DNA from: Sphingomonadales bacterium
GTDB lineage: Bacteria; Pseudomonadota; Alphaproteobacteria; Sphingomonadales; Sphingomonadaceae
NCBI GenBank assembly: GCA_024636595.1
Contig: JAGXGT010000190.1
Coordinates: 1 to 5,055, forward strand
Direction of reading: 5' to 3'
DNA: 5,055 nt
How positions within the stretch are numbered: the stretch's first letter is position 1; every line of letters begins with the position of its first letter. Shown here piece by piece: positions 1-5,055 of the stretch. The notes under the pieces were generated by a model, which was given only the letters and a program-made list of their open reading frames with translations, made no database searches and was not told the origin of the DNA. The translations under genes and the position numbers were made by a program.

Positions 1-2
1 GC

Positions 3-677
3 GACAGCCAGTGGAGTACCGACGGCAATTATGCGCCGATGGCGATGGTCACCGATCTGGCGCAGCTGATCCATCAGCTCGACCTGTCGCCGGTGACCAT
101 TGTCGCGCACAGCATGGGCGGCAATATCGCGCTGCGCTATACCGGGCTCTATCCCGAGACCGTGCGCAAGCTGGTCGCGATCGAGGGGCTGGGCCCGAGC
201 CCGGACATGCTCGCCGAGCGGGAGAAGATCGGGCAGCTCCAGCGGGTGCGCAATTCGATCGAGGAAAAACGCAAGGCCGCCGGCCGACAGGTCAAACGCT
301 ATCCCAGCTTTGAGGACGCACTGAAGCGGATGCAGGACGCCAACCAGCACCTGTCCGACGAACAGGCCCGGCATCTGACCACCCATGCGGTGATCCGCAA
401 CGAGGATGGCAGCTATAGCTGGAAATTCGATCCCTATGTCCAGCATTGGGATAGCATCGATCTGACCCAGGACGCGATCCAACAACTATGGGCCGACATC
501 AGCTGCCCGACCCAGCTCCATTATGGTGCCGACAGCTGGGCCAGCAATCCGGAGAAGGACGGCCGGATCAAATATTTCGGCGACAATGTATCGGTGAAGG
601 AATTCCAGAAAGCCGGCCACTGGCTGCACCATGACCAGTTCAAGCTGTTCGTCGAGACGCTGCGGGACTTTCTATAG
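3..677 (+). CDS. alpha/beta hydrolase, C-terminal part (5' end outside window)
   Basis: The reading frame is open from the left edge (224 visible residues) to a TAG stop at 675-677. An alpha/beta-hydrolase core is visible. The fragment opens with DSQWSTDGNYAP, matching the segment after the oxyanion strand of this fold (usually preceded by GHG). The nucleophile elbow is AHSMGG, with the catalytic Ser at fragment residue 37. Residues about 65-150 are helical and charged, consistent with a cap or lid domain. The sequence YGADSW offers a candidate acid (Asp177), and KAGHWLHHDQ gives the catalytic His (His206), followed by the usual C-terminal helix. The elbow starts with Ala where Gly is commonest, a tolerated variant. 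Substrate cannot be told from sequence: esterase, epoxide hydrolase and C-C hydrolase all share this triad. The internal ATG at 39 is not the true start, because conserved core sequence precedes it in frame. No partner gene is visible; the next gene has its own upstream region. Confidence 0.9.
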   Translation, partial: DSQWSTDGNYAPMAMVTDLAQLIHQLDLSPVTIVAHSMGGNIALRYTGLYPETVRKLVAIEGLGPSPDMLAEREKIGQLQRVRNSIEEKRKAAGRQVKRYPSFEDALKRMQDANQHLSDEQARHLTTHAVIRNEDGSYSWKFDPYVQHWDSIDLTQDAIQQLWADISCPTQLHYGADSWASNPEKDGRIKYFGDNVSVKEFQKAGHWLHHDQFKLFVETLRDFL

Positions 678-731
678 GAAGCGGAACCCTATGCTTCGCC
701 AATAATATTGATCGCCCGGTTGCTCCCGACA

Positions 732-745
732 CTGTAACATTACAG
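732..745. promoter_or_regulatory. 14-bp dyad CTGTAA-CA-TTACAG, candidate operator
   Basis: Six-base arms are perfectly complementary around a two-base centre, in the 169-bp gap between the hydrolase and cytochrome b561 genes. It lies about 60 bp upstream of the best -10-like sequence. A short dyad like this is typical in size for a dimeric repressor or activator site (for example TetR or MarR type), but no regulator gene is in the window and the binding protein is unknown. Confidence 0.35.
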
Positions 746-780
746 CATCGCAATTGAGAAGAAAGGCTGATAGAGATCAA

Positions 781-792
781 ACGGTTAACCGT
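781..792. promoter_or_regulatory. 12-bp perfect palindrome ACGGTTAACCGT, candidate operator
   Basis: This perfect 12-bp palindrome sits 11 bases upstream of the -10-like GATAAT (803-808), so it covers the place where a -35 element would be. A repressor bound here would block a promoter for the cytochrome b561 gene. Its centre is 48 bp from the centre of the dyad at 732-745. The symmetry is seen directly; the regulatory role is inference. Confidence 0.4.
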
Positions 793-802
793 GACACCAT
801 CC

Positions 803-808
803 GATAAT
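803..808 (+). promoter_or_regulatory. possible -10 element (GATAAT) for the cytochrome b561 gene
   Basis: GATAAT differs from the TATAAT consensus at one base and lies 38 bp before the b561 start codon. No good -35 is found at 16-18 bp; that position is occupied by the palindrome at 781-792, which would fit an activator-dependent or weak promoter. The box is also bracketed by a six-base inverted repeat, ACCATC (796-801) and GATGGT (815-820). Confidence 0.35.
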
Positions 809-846
809 ATGCTAGATGGTCGATCACGAATGAAAAGAGGACAGAT

Positions 847-1404
847 ATGGTCGCCACCCAATCCCGCATGCGTTATGCTTCCCTCTCCATTTTCCTTCAT
901 TGGGCGATGCTGCTGCTGATAACGGCGGTCTACAGCTGCATCCTGCTGCGCGAGAATTTTCCAAGAGGTAGTGACCTGCGCGAGGGTTTGAAGATGTGGC
1001 ATTTCATGCTCGGCCTGTCGGTGCTCGCGCTGGTGATCATCCGGATCGTCGCGCGCCTGCTCACGACCAAACCGCCGATCAAGCCTGAACCACCTGCGTG
1101 GCAAATGCTGCTCGCCAAAGTGACCCACCTCGCCCTTTATGCGTTCATGCTGGCGATGCCGATTGCCGGCTGGCTGATCCTCAGCGGCGAAGGCAAGCCC
1201 ATCCCCTTCTTCGGGCTGGAGCTTCCTGCCCTGATCGCGCCGGACAAGGGGCTGGCGGAGCAGATCGAGGAACTGCACGAAACGGTCGGCGAGATCGGTT
1301 ATTATCTGATCGGCCTGCATGCGCTTGCCGCCCTGTTCCATCATTATGTGGTCAAGGACAATACGTTCCGGCGGATGCTGCCCGGCAAGCGTTCCACTCG
1401 TTGA
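847..1404 (+). CDS. cytochrome b561 family membrane protein (CybB-like)
   Basis: The 185-residue product matches the usual size of bacterial di-haem cytochrome b561. The family consists of inner-membrane four-helix proteins that pass electrons to or from quinone; E. coli CybB is described as a superoxide:quinone oxidoreductase. Four hydrophobic segments are visible, at about residues 13-33, 51-71, 93-113 and 146-168. Conserved histidines sit where haem ligands are expected: His18 in FLHW, His52 in MWHF, His144 in ELHE and His158 in GLHA, with His94 and His165/166 as further candidates. The pattern HW...WH...LHE...LHALAALFHHYV, followed by a basic tail (FRRMLPGKR), is characteristic. The start at 847 has a good ribosome site, AGAGGA, five bases upstream. 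Met8 begins the family-like MRYASLSIFLHW and is a weaker alternative without such a site. The gene appears monocistronic, is convergent with the ligase gene, and has candidate operators upstream. The physiological electron donor is unknown. Confidence 0.93.
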   Translation: MVATQSRMRYASLSIFLHWAMLLLITAVYSCILLRENFPRGSDLREGLKMWHFMLGLSVLALVIIRIVARLLTTKPPIKPEPPAWQMLLAKVTHLALYAFMLAMPIAGWLILSGEGKPIPFFGLELPALIAPDKGLAEQIEELHETVGEIGYYLIGLHALAALFHHYVVKDNTFRRMLPGKRSTR

Positions 1405-1410
1405 CCTGAC

Positions 1411-1432
1411 CCTTCTCCCTTGAGGGAGAAGG
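1411..1432. terminator. hairpin between convergent genes, candidate bidirectional terminator
   Basis: CCTTCTCCC (1411-1419) and GGGAGAAGG (1424-1432) are perfect complements separated by TTGA, giving a 9-bp GC-rich stem. It starts six bases after the b561 stop and lies three bases after the ligase stop on the other strand, so it fits the end of both transcripts. Neither strand has a clear U-tract after the stem, so intrinsic termination is uncertain. It may act mainly to stabilise 3' ends, or it may be a copy of a dispersed palindromic repeat. Confidence 0.5.
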
Positions 1433-1435
1433 AAA

Positions 1436-3007
1436 TTAGGAAATCATCCCTCGCAGTGTCGTGATCCGGTCCGCTTCTTCGGCGGGCTTGTCCTTGCGGA
1501 TGCGGTGGATGCGCGGGAAGCGCATGGCGAGGCCGGACTTGTGGCGCTTGCTCTCGTGGATCAAATCGAACGCGACTTCCAGCACCAGCGATTTCTTCAC
1601 CTCGCGGACCGGACCGAACCGGTTCAGCGTATTCTCCCGGACAAAGCGGTCGAGCCATTTGAGCTCCTCGTCGGTAAAGCCGGAATAGGCCTTGCCGACC
1701 GGTAGCAGTTCGCCATCCTCGGTCCAGCAGCCGAAGGTATAGTCGGAGTAAAAGGACGCGCGCCGACCGTTGCCGCGCTGGGCATACATCATCACGCAGT
1801 CGGCGTTGAGCGGGTCGCGCTTCCACTTGTACCAGTGGCCGGTGACCCGGCCAGCCAGATAGAGGCTTTCCCGGCGCTTTAGCATCACCCCTTCGATCGC
1901 CGCATCGCGGGCCCCGGCGCGCATGGTTTCCAGCGCGGCAAAATCATCGACATCGATCACCGCAGACAGATCGAAATGGTCGGGATTGAGCTTGGGCACA
2001 AAGGCTTCCAGCCGTTGGCGCCGCTCGTGCCAGGGCAGCAGGCGCAGGTCTTTCTCGCCGTCCATCAGCAGATCATAGACCCGGACAAAGGCGGGAAATT
2101 CCTGACGCATTTTTTTGGAGACGGTCTTGCGGCCCAACCGTTTCTGCAGCGCATTGAAACTGGCCGCCTCGCCGCCCTGGTCGGTGCCGCGCACCAGCAG
2201 CTCGCCGTCGATCACACCGTCGCGGTCAAACGCCTCGACGACGTCGGGGAAGGCAGCACTGATATCGTCACCGCCGCGGCTATAGAGCCGGGTTTCGCCG
2301 CCCAGATGCACGGCCTCGACACGAATGCCGTCCCATTTCCATTCGACCGCATATTCGCCGAGATCGAGACTGTCGCCCTCGAACGGATGCGACAGCATGA
2401 ACGGCCGGAAGAAGGGGGTGGTGGACAGATCCGGGCGTTTCCCGCCCTCTTCCGCCCAGCGGAACAGCGCTGCATAGGGTGGATCGAGCGCGTGCCACAG
2501 CTCCTCGACATCGTCGAGTGGCACATCAAAGGCCTGCGCGAAGGCGGTTTTTGCGAGCCGCGCCGATACTCCGACCCGCATCCCGCCGACCGCCAGTTTG
2601 AGCAGGGCATAGCGGCTGTTCGAATCCAGCCCGTCGAGCAGCGAGGCGACGATATCGGGAGCGGTGGCGCGGGTGGCGGCAGACAGCGCCTGCACCGCTT
2701 CATCCACCGTGGGGTCGCTCAACTGTCGATCCTCGGCTTCAGGCCAGATCAGGGCGACGGTTTCGGCGGTATCGCCAACATGATGCCGCGACAGCCGGAA
2801 CAGTTCGGGATCAATCCGGGTCCCGGCCAGATTGCGGATGGTGGAGGATTTTACCGCCGGGAAATCGATACTGTCGGTCAGCGCCGCCAGCGCCCAGCCG
2901 CGATCCGGATCGGGCGTGTCCCGCAGATAGGCGGAAATCGCGGCCAGCTTGGCGTTGCGCGATCTGGTGTAGATCAGACTATCAATCAGAGCGGCGAATC
3001 CGCGCAT
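1436..3007 (-). CDS. ATP-dependent DNA ligase (ligase-associated DNA damage response / cisplatin-response type)
   Basis: The 523-residue product seals DNA nicks using ATP through a lysine-AMP intermediate. Nucleotidyltransferase motifs appear in order: motif I EWKWDGIR with the adenylated Lys224; Ia SRGGDD (243-248); III IDGELL (266-271); IIIa FVRVYDLL (307-314); IV EGVMLKR (372-378); V WYKWKRD (392-398); and motif VI-like RFPRIHRIRKDK (496-507) in the OB domain. Residues 1 to about 195 are the helical DNA-binding domain. Length and domain order match the bacterial ligase family whose genes sit beside an MBL-fold exonuclease. The frame is open further upstream, but I chose the ATG at 3007. 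It gives the family-like N-terminus MRGFAALIDSLIYT and overlaps the exonuclease stop by one base (TGATG), implying translational coupling; the upstream extension is only the exonuclease's 3' end out of frame. The gene ends three bases from the shared hairpin. The downstream helicase and phosphoesterase of fuller clusters are absent here. Confidence 0.95.
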   Translation of the reverse strand: MRGFAALIDSLIYTRSRNAKLAAISAYLRDTPDPDRGWALAALTDSIDFPAVKSSTIRNLAGTRIDPELFRLSRHHVGDTAETVALIWPEAEDRQLSDPTVDEAVQALSAATRATAPDIVASLLDGLDSNSRYALLKLAVGGMRVGVSARLAKTAFAQAFDVPLDDVEELWHALDPPYAALFRWAEEGGKRPDLSTTPFFRPFMLSHPFEGDSLDLGEYAVEWKWDGIRVEAVHLGGETRLYSRGGDDISAAFPDVVEAFDRDGVIDGELLVRGTDQGGEAASFNALQKRLGRKTVSKKMRQEFPAFVRVYDLLMDGEKDLRLLPWHERRQRLEAFVPKLNPDHFDLSAVIDVDDFAALETMRAGARDAAIEGVMLKRRESLYLAGRVTGHWYKWKRDPLNADCVMMYAQRGNGRRASFYSDYTFGCWTEDGELLPVGKAYSGFTDEELKWLDRFVRENTLNRFGPVREVKKSLVLEVAFDLIHESKRHKSGLAMRFPRIHRIRKDKPAEEADRITTLRGMIS

Positions 3008-4008
3008 CAGCCGTCGTCCCCGTCTTCGCGCCCGATCATCGCCAGCGCCTTCGCCTTGATCTGGTGCAGCTCGCACCAGCGCAGCAGGCCGTCTTCGCTG
3101 CCATGGGTGATCCATGTTTCTTTTGGGGCCAGTTCGCGGATCGTGCCGGTCAGCTCATCCCAGTCGGCATGATCAGAGATAACCAGGGGAATCTCGACCC
3201 CACGTTGCCGCGCCCGCCCCCGCACCCGCATCCAGCCGGAGGCCATCGCGGTCACCGGACTGGGCAGCCGCCGGCTCCATTTGTCGATCAGCGCCGAGGG
3301 CGGGCAGATGATGATCTGGCCGCGCATCTCCTCCTTTGGCGTGTCCATCACCAGCCGCAATTCTCCCAGAGATACACCGAGCTCTTCATAGAGTGCGCAC
3401 ATCTTGACCTGGGCGCCGTGCAGATAGATCGGCTTGTCCCATCCGGCGGCGCGCAACTCGGCAATCACCCGCTGCGCCTTGCCCAGCGCATAGGCGCCGA
3501 TCAGCAGGCAATGGTCGGGCTCGGCTTCGAGGCGAGCAAATATCTTGGCAATCTCGCCTTCGATCGGCGGATGCTTGAACACCGGCAAGCCAAAGGTCGC
3601 CTCGGTGATGAAGATATCGCAGGGCACCGGCTCGAACGGCGCGCAGGTCGGGTCGGGGCGGCGCTTGAAATCGCCAGTGACCACCACTCGCTCGCCTTCA
3701 TATTCCATCAAGACCTGAGCCGAGCCCAACACATGCCCCGCCGAATGCAGACTGAACCGCACCCCGCCGCGCTCAAACCCCTCGCCATAGCCGACCGGCG
3801 TTCCCGCCTCTGTGCCATAGCGCAAACCCATGATCGCCAGCGTCTCCGGCGTCGCCCATACATCACCATGACCGCCGCGCGCATGATCGGCGTGGCCATG
3901 GGTAACCACCGCGTGCTGCTTCGGTGAGGATGGATCGATCCATATGTCAGCCGGGCGCACATAAATGCCCTGCGGATGCGGTTCGATCCAGTGTTTCGCT
4001 TTTGCCAT
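3007..4008 (-). CDS. ligase-associated DNA exonuclease (metallo-beta-lactamase/beta-CASP fold)
   Basis: The 333-residue product belongs to the MBL-fold nucleases related to SNM1/Pso2. Characterised bacterial members of this gene cluster are Mn-dependent DNA nucleases, thought to trim ends before ligation. Metal-binding motifs are visible: THGHADH (36-42), HSAGHVLGS (88-96, His92), TGDF (Asp113), EATFG (136-140), ASGWM (256-260), SDHADW (278-283, His280) and THGSEDG (301-307, His302). The start is taken as the ATG at 4008, giving MAKAKHWIEPHPQGIYV, close to the usual beginning of the family. A TTG at 4047 is in frame, but it adds 13 unconserved residues, has no ribosome site, and looks more like a -35 element. 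No Shine-Dalgarno precedes the ATG either, so the message may be near-leaderless. The gene is the first of a two-gene operon with the ligase, overlapping it by one base, and is divergent from ribB. Confidence 0.94.
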   Translation of the reverse strand: MAKAKHWIEPHPQGIYVRPADIWIDPSSPKQHAVVTHGHADHARGGHGDVWATPETLAIMGLRYGTEAGTPVGYGEGFERGGVRFSLHSAGHVLGSAQVLMEYEGERVVVTGDFKRRPDPTCAPFEPVPCDIFITEATFGLPVFKHPPIEGEIAKIFARLEAEPDHCLLIGAYALGKAQRVIAELRAAGWDKPIYLHGAQVKMCALYEELGVSLGELRLVMDTPKEEMRGQIIICPPSALIDKWSRRLPSPVTAMASGWMRVRGRARQRGVEIPLVISDHADWDELTGTIRELAPKETWITHGSEDGLLRWCELHQIKAKALAMIGREDGDDG

Positions 4009-4018
4009 TGTGTAATAG

Positions 4019-4047
4019 CGTATTGGGTTGGGAAAGGTTCCGGTCAA
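4019..4047 (-). promoter_or_regulatory. candidate promoter of the exonuclease-ligase operon, near-leaderless
   Basis: On the minus strand TTGACC (4047-4042) matches five of six bases of the -35 consensus and is 17 bp from AATACG (4024-4019), a weak -10 (three of six). Transcription from it would start near 4012, only a few bases before the ATG at 4008. That fits the lack of any ribosome-binding site before that codon. The -35 is good, the -10 poor, so this is tentative. Confidence 0.35.
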
Positions 4048-4076
4048 ATGGAAAGGCGCTGGAGGGAAGGTTTCTT

Positions 4077-4165
4077 GTCATCCTGAACTTGGTTCAGGAC
4101 CTCAGGCGGCAAAACCGGAAAGTCGTGGCAAGAGTGCAGGGGTCCTGAACCAAGTTCAGGATGAC
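4077..4165. repeat. inverted pair of REP-like palindromic repeats (25-bp arms, 39-nt spacer)
   Basis: Positions 4077-4101 and 4141-4165 are perfect reverse complements over 25 bases. Each arm is itself a palindrome: TCCTGAAC, a three-base loop, GTTCAGGA (4081-4099 and 4143-4161). This arrangement, two palindromic units head to head, is typical of REP/BIME-type interspersed elements. Repeats with the core CCTGAACTTG are, to my knowledge, frequent between genes in sphingomonads. The 39-base spacer (4102-4140) shows no gene. I see no flanking target duplication. The element sits between two divergent promoters, so it may not be transcribed. It can still form a cruciform or separate the two promoter regions. 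Such elements are usually mobilised by a RAYT-type transposase elsewhere in the genome. Confidence 0.85.
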
Positions 4166-4190
4166 GTGATCACAGCACACCATGTGAACC

Positions 4191-4255
4191 CAATGTGATA
4201 TTTGCCCTAGACGCATCACATTGCGGTGTGATACAAAATAGGCAATATCACATTG
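4191..4255. promoter_or_regulatory. nested inverted repeats of CAATGTGAT half-sites, candidate operator array of ribB
   Basis: Four related half-sites alternate in direction: CAATGTGAT (4191-4199, forward), ATCACATTG (4215-4223, reverse), CGGTGTGAT (4224-4232, forward, 7 of 9) and ATCACATTG (4247-4255, reverse). They form two dyads with 15- and 14-base gaps, centred near 4207 and 4239.5, about three helical turns apart. The whole set is symmetric about 4223: the outer arms match over 12 bases (4191-4202 with 4244-4255) and, allowing one extra T, continue to GCC/GGC at 4206/4241. A fifth weaker copy, CCATGTGAA (4180-4188), lies exactly 11 bp before the first. The array ends one base before the ribB ribosome site. 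The repeats are seen directly; the operator role, perhaps bound by the helix-turn-helix of the downstream gene, is inferred. Confidence 0.6.
4221..4249 (+). promoter_or_regulatory. possible ribB promoter inside the repeat array
   Basis: TTGCGG (4221-4226) and AATATC (4244-4249) are spaced 17 bp. A competing reading is TAGACG (4208-4213) with GATACA (4230-4235) at 16 bp. Both are mediocre, but both lie within the repeated half-sites, so a protein bound there would overlap RNA polymerase. Either start would leave the 5' arm of the array untranscribed. Confidence 0.3.
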
Positions 4256-4261
4256 AAAAGG
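4256..4261 (+). promoter_or_regulatory. ribosome binding site of ribB (AAAAGG)
   Basis: AAAAGG lies eight bases before the ATG at 4270. It supports translation from that upstream start, which includes the helix-turn-helix, over the internal ATG at 4459, which has only a weak purine stretch before it. Confidence 0.55.
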
Positions 4262-4269
4262 CGATTCCC

Positions 4270-5055
4270 ATGAGCAAAATCCTGATCGAGCAACTGATCG
4301 AACTGATCGACTCCGGCAAGGAAACCCGTGCAGGCCTGGCGCGGGCCGCGGGCCTTCATGCCAACAGCCTGCGCAGCCTGGGGCAGGAGGAATGGAACCC
4401 GACCGCGGAAACGCTCGGCAAGCTGGAGACCTATCTGGCGCGCGGCGGCAGCGGCGTCATGGCGACGGCGGAAGAGATTATCAACGAAGCGCGCAACGGT
4501 CGCATGTATATTCTGGTCGATGACGAGGATCGGGAGAACGAAGGCGACCTGATCATCCCGGCGCAGATGGCCACCCCCGATGCGATCAACTTCATGGCCA
4601 AATATGGCCGCGGGCTGATCTGTCTGGCGATGTCGCGGGACCGGGTAGAGGAACTTGGCCTCGACATGATGAGCCAGAACAATCGCGGTGCCTATGAAAC
4701 CGCTTTCACTACCTCGATCGAGGCACGCGACGGTGTCACCACTGGAATCAGCGCCGCCGACCGTGCGCGCACCGTGGCGGTGGCGATCGACCGGACCAAG
4801 GGCAAGGACGAGATTGTCACCCCCGGCCATGTCTTTCCCTTGCAGGCCCGCAACGGCGGCGTGCTGGTCCGTGCCGGCCATACCGAAGCGGCGGTCGATG
4901 TCTCGCGGCTGGCCGGCCTCAACCCGGCTGGCGTGATTTGCGAGATCATGAAGGACGATGGCGAGATGGCGCGGCTCGATGACCTGATCGAATTTGCCCA
5001 GCATCACGGGATGAAAATCGGCACGATCCGCGACCTGATTGCTTATCGTCTGCGC
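4270..5055 (+). CDS. ribB: 3,4-dihydroxy-2-butanone-4-phosphate synthase with N-terminal helix-turn-helix (3' end outside window)
   Basis: 262 residues are visible and the frame is still open at the window end. Residues about 66-262 are a DHBP synthase, which converts ribulose 5-phosphate to the four-carbon precursor of riboflavin plus formate (Mg-dependent, cytosolic). Hallmarks are ILVDDEDRENEGDL (81-94, acidic metal and substrate loop), GRGLIC (113-118), TTSIEARDGVTTGISAADRA (147-166), TPGHVFPL (184-191), RAGHTEAAVD (201-210) and CEIMKDDG (224-231). The domain ends near LIAYR, so a GTP cyclohydrolase II domain (RibBA) may follow outside the window. The oddity is residues 1-57. The stretch ETRAGLARAAGLHANSL (18-34) followed by WNPTAETLGKLETYL (42-56) has the pattern of a Cro/CI (XRE) helix-turn-helix, joined by a short Gly-rich linker (ARGGSG). 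The ATG at 4270 is preferred because of AAAAGG and the coherent in-frame domain. The internal ATG at 4459 would give an enzyme without it. The upstream region carries repeated half-sites. Confidence 0.93.
   Translation, partial: MSKILIEQLIELIDSGKETRAGLARAAGLHANSLRSLGQEEWNPTAETLGKLETYLARGGSGVMATAEEIINEARNGRMYILVDDEDRENEGDLIIPAQMATPDAINFMAKYGRGLICLAMSRDRVEELGLDMMSQNNRGAYETAFTTSIEARDGVTTGISAADRARTVAVAIDRTKGKDEIVTPGHVFPLQARNGGVLVRAGHTEAAVDVSRLAGLNPAGVICEIMKDDGEMARLDDLIEFAQHHGMKIGTIRDLIAYRLR

Noticed and set aside
678..700. Terminator after the alpha/beta hydrolase (GAAGC...GCTTC)
   Set aside because: The stem is only five base pairs with a ten-base loop and no T-run, too weak to call.
640..1344. 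Minus-strand open frame opposite cytochrome b561
   Set aside because: It is low-hydrophobicity, Q/R-rich translation with no domain. The plus strand encodes a clear four-helix haem protein with a ribosome site.
1976..3172. Long plus-strand open frame (398 codons) opposite the ligase gene
   Set aside because: It is antisense to a ligase with all catalytic motifs. Its composition (rich in G, Q, R, P) is typical of the reverse frame of GC-rich coding DNA, and it shows no recognisable domain.
3064..3927. Plus-strand open frame (287 codons) opposite the exonuclease gene
   Set aside because: It is a shadow of the exonuclease, whose metal-binding motifs settle the coding strand.
3924..4148. Small plus-strand open frame containing VILNLVQDL
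   Set aside because: That peptide is simply the translation of the REP-like palindrome, a common source of false small proteins. The frame also overlaps the exonuclease 5' end on the other strand.
4191..4255. CRP/FNR-type binding site suggested by AATGTGA and TCACATT halves
   Set aside because: The halves resemble CRP half-sites, but the spacing is wrong. TGTGA to TCACA is about 16-17 bases in each dyad, not 6, and the central pair has the opposite order (TCACA then TGTGA).
4048..4269. FMN riboswitch before ribB
   Set aside because: None of the conserved FMN-element core sequences is recognisable, and the space is taken by the REP pair and the half-site array.
4216..5007. Minus-strand open frame (263 codons) opposite ribB
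   Set aside because: It is a shadow of ribB, whose family motifs are unmistakable on the plus strand.

Overview
The window looks like an ordinary stretch of a GC-rich alphaproteobacterial chromosome, most likely a sphingomonad. The reasons are the codon bias, a paired palindromic repeat of the CCTGAAC-loop-GTTCAGG type that I associate with sphingomonad genomes, and a ligase-associated exonuclease followed by an ATP-dependent DNA ligase. This placement is inference from pattern; no marker gene is present.

Layout, left to right. (1) Positions 3-677, + strand: the C-terminal two thirds of an alpha/beta hydrolase, cut by the window edge. (2) 678-846: a short intergenic region with two perfect palindromes or dyads and a plausible -10, leading to (3) 847-1404, + strand: a cytochrome b561 family membrane protein. 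(4) 1411-1432: a strong hairpin between two convergent genes. (5) 1436-3007 and 3007-4008, both - strand: an ATP-dependent DNA ligase preceded by its partner metallo-beta-lactamase-fold exonuclease. They overlap by one base (TGATG) and form a two-gene DNA-repair operon. (6) 4009-4269: a divergent intergenic region holding a candidate near-leaderless promoter for the repair operon, a 25-bp inverted REP-like pair, and a nested symmetric set of CAATGTGAT half-sites. (7) 4270-5055, + strand, open at the window end: 3,4-dihydroxy-2-butanone-4-phosphate synthase (RibB, possibly RibBA) with an N-terminal Cro/CI-type helix-turn-helix of about 57 residues.

The most interesting point is the last one. 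A riboflavin-biosynthesis enzyme carries what looks like its own DNA-binding domain. Immediately upstream, overlapping the only promoter-like sequences I can see, lies a symmetric array of four (perhaps five) related half-sites, and I recognise no FMN riboswitch. This suggests, as a hypothesis, that the enzyme represses or senses its own gene. The exonuclease-ligase pair is a known type of DNA-damage-response cluster. Its usual helicase and phosphoesterase partners are not next to it here.
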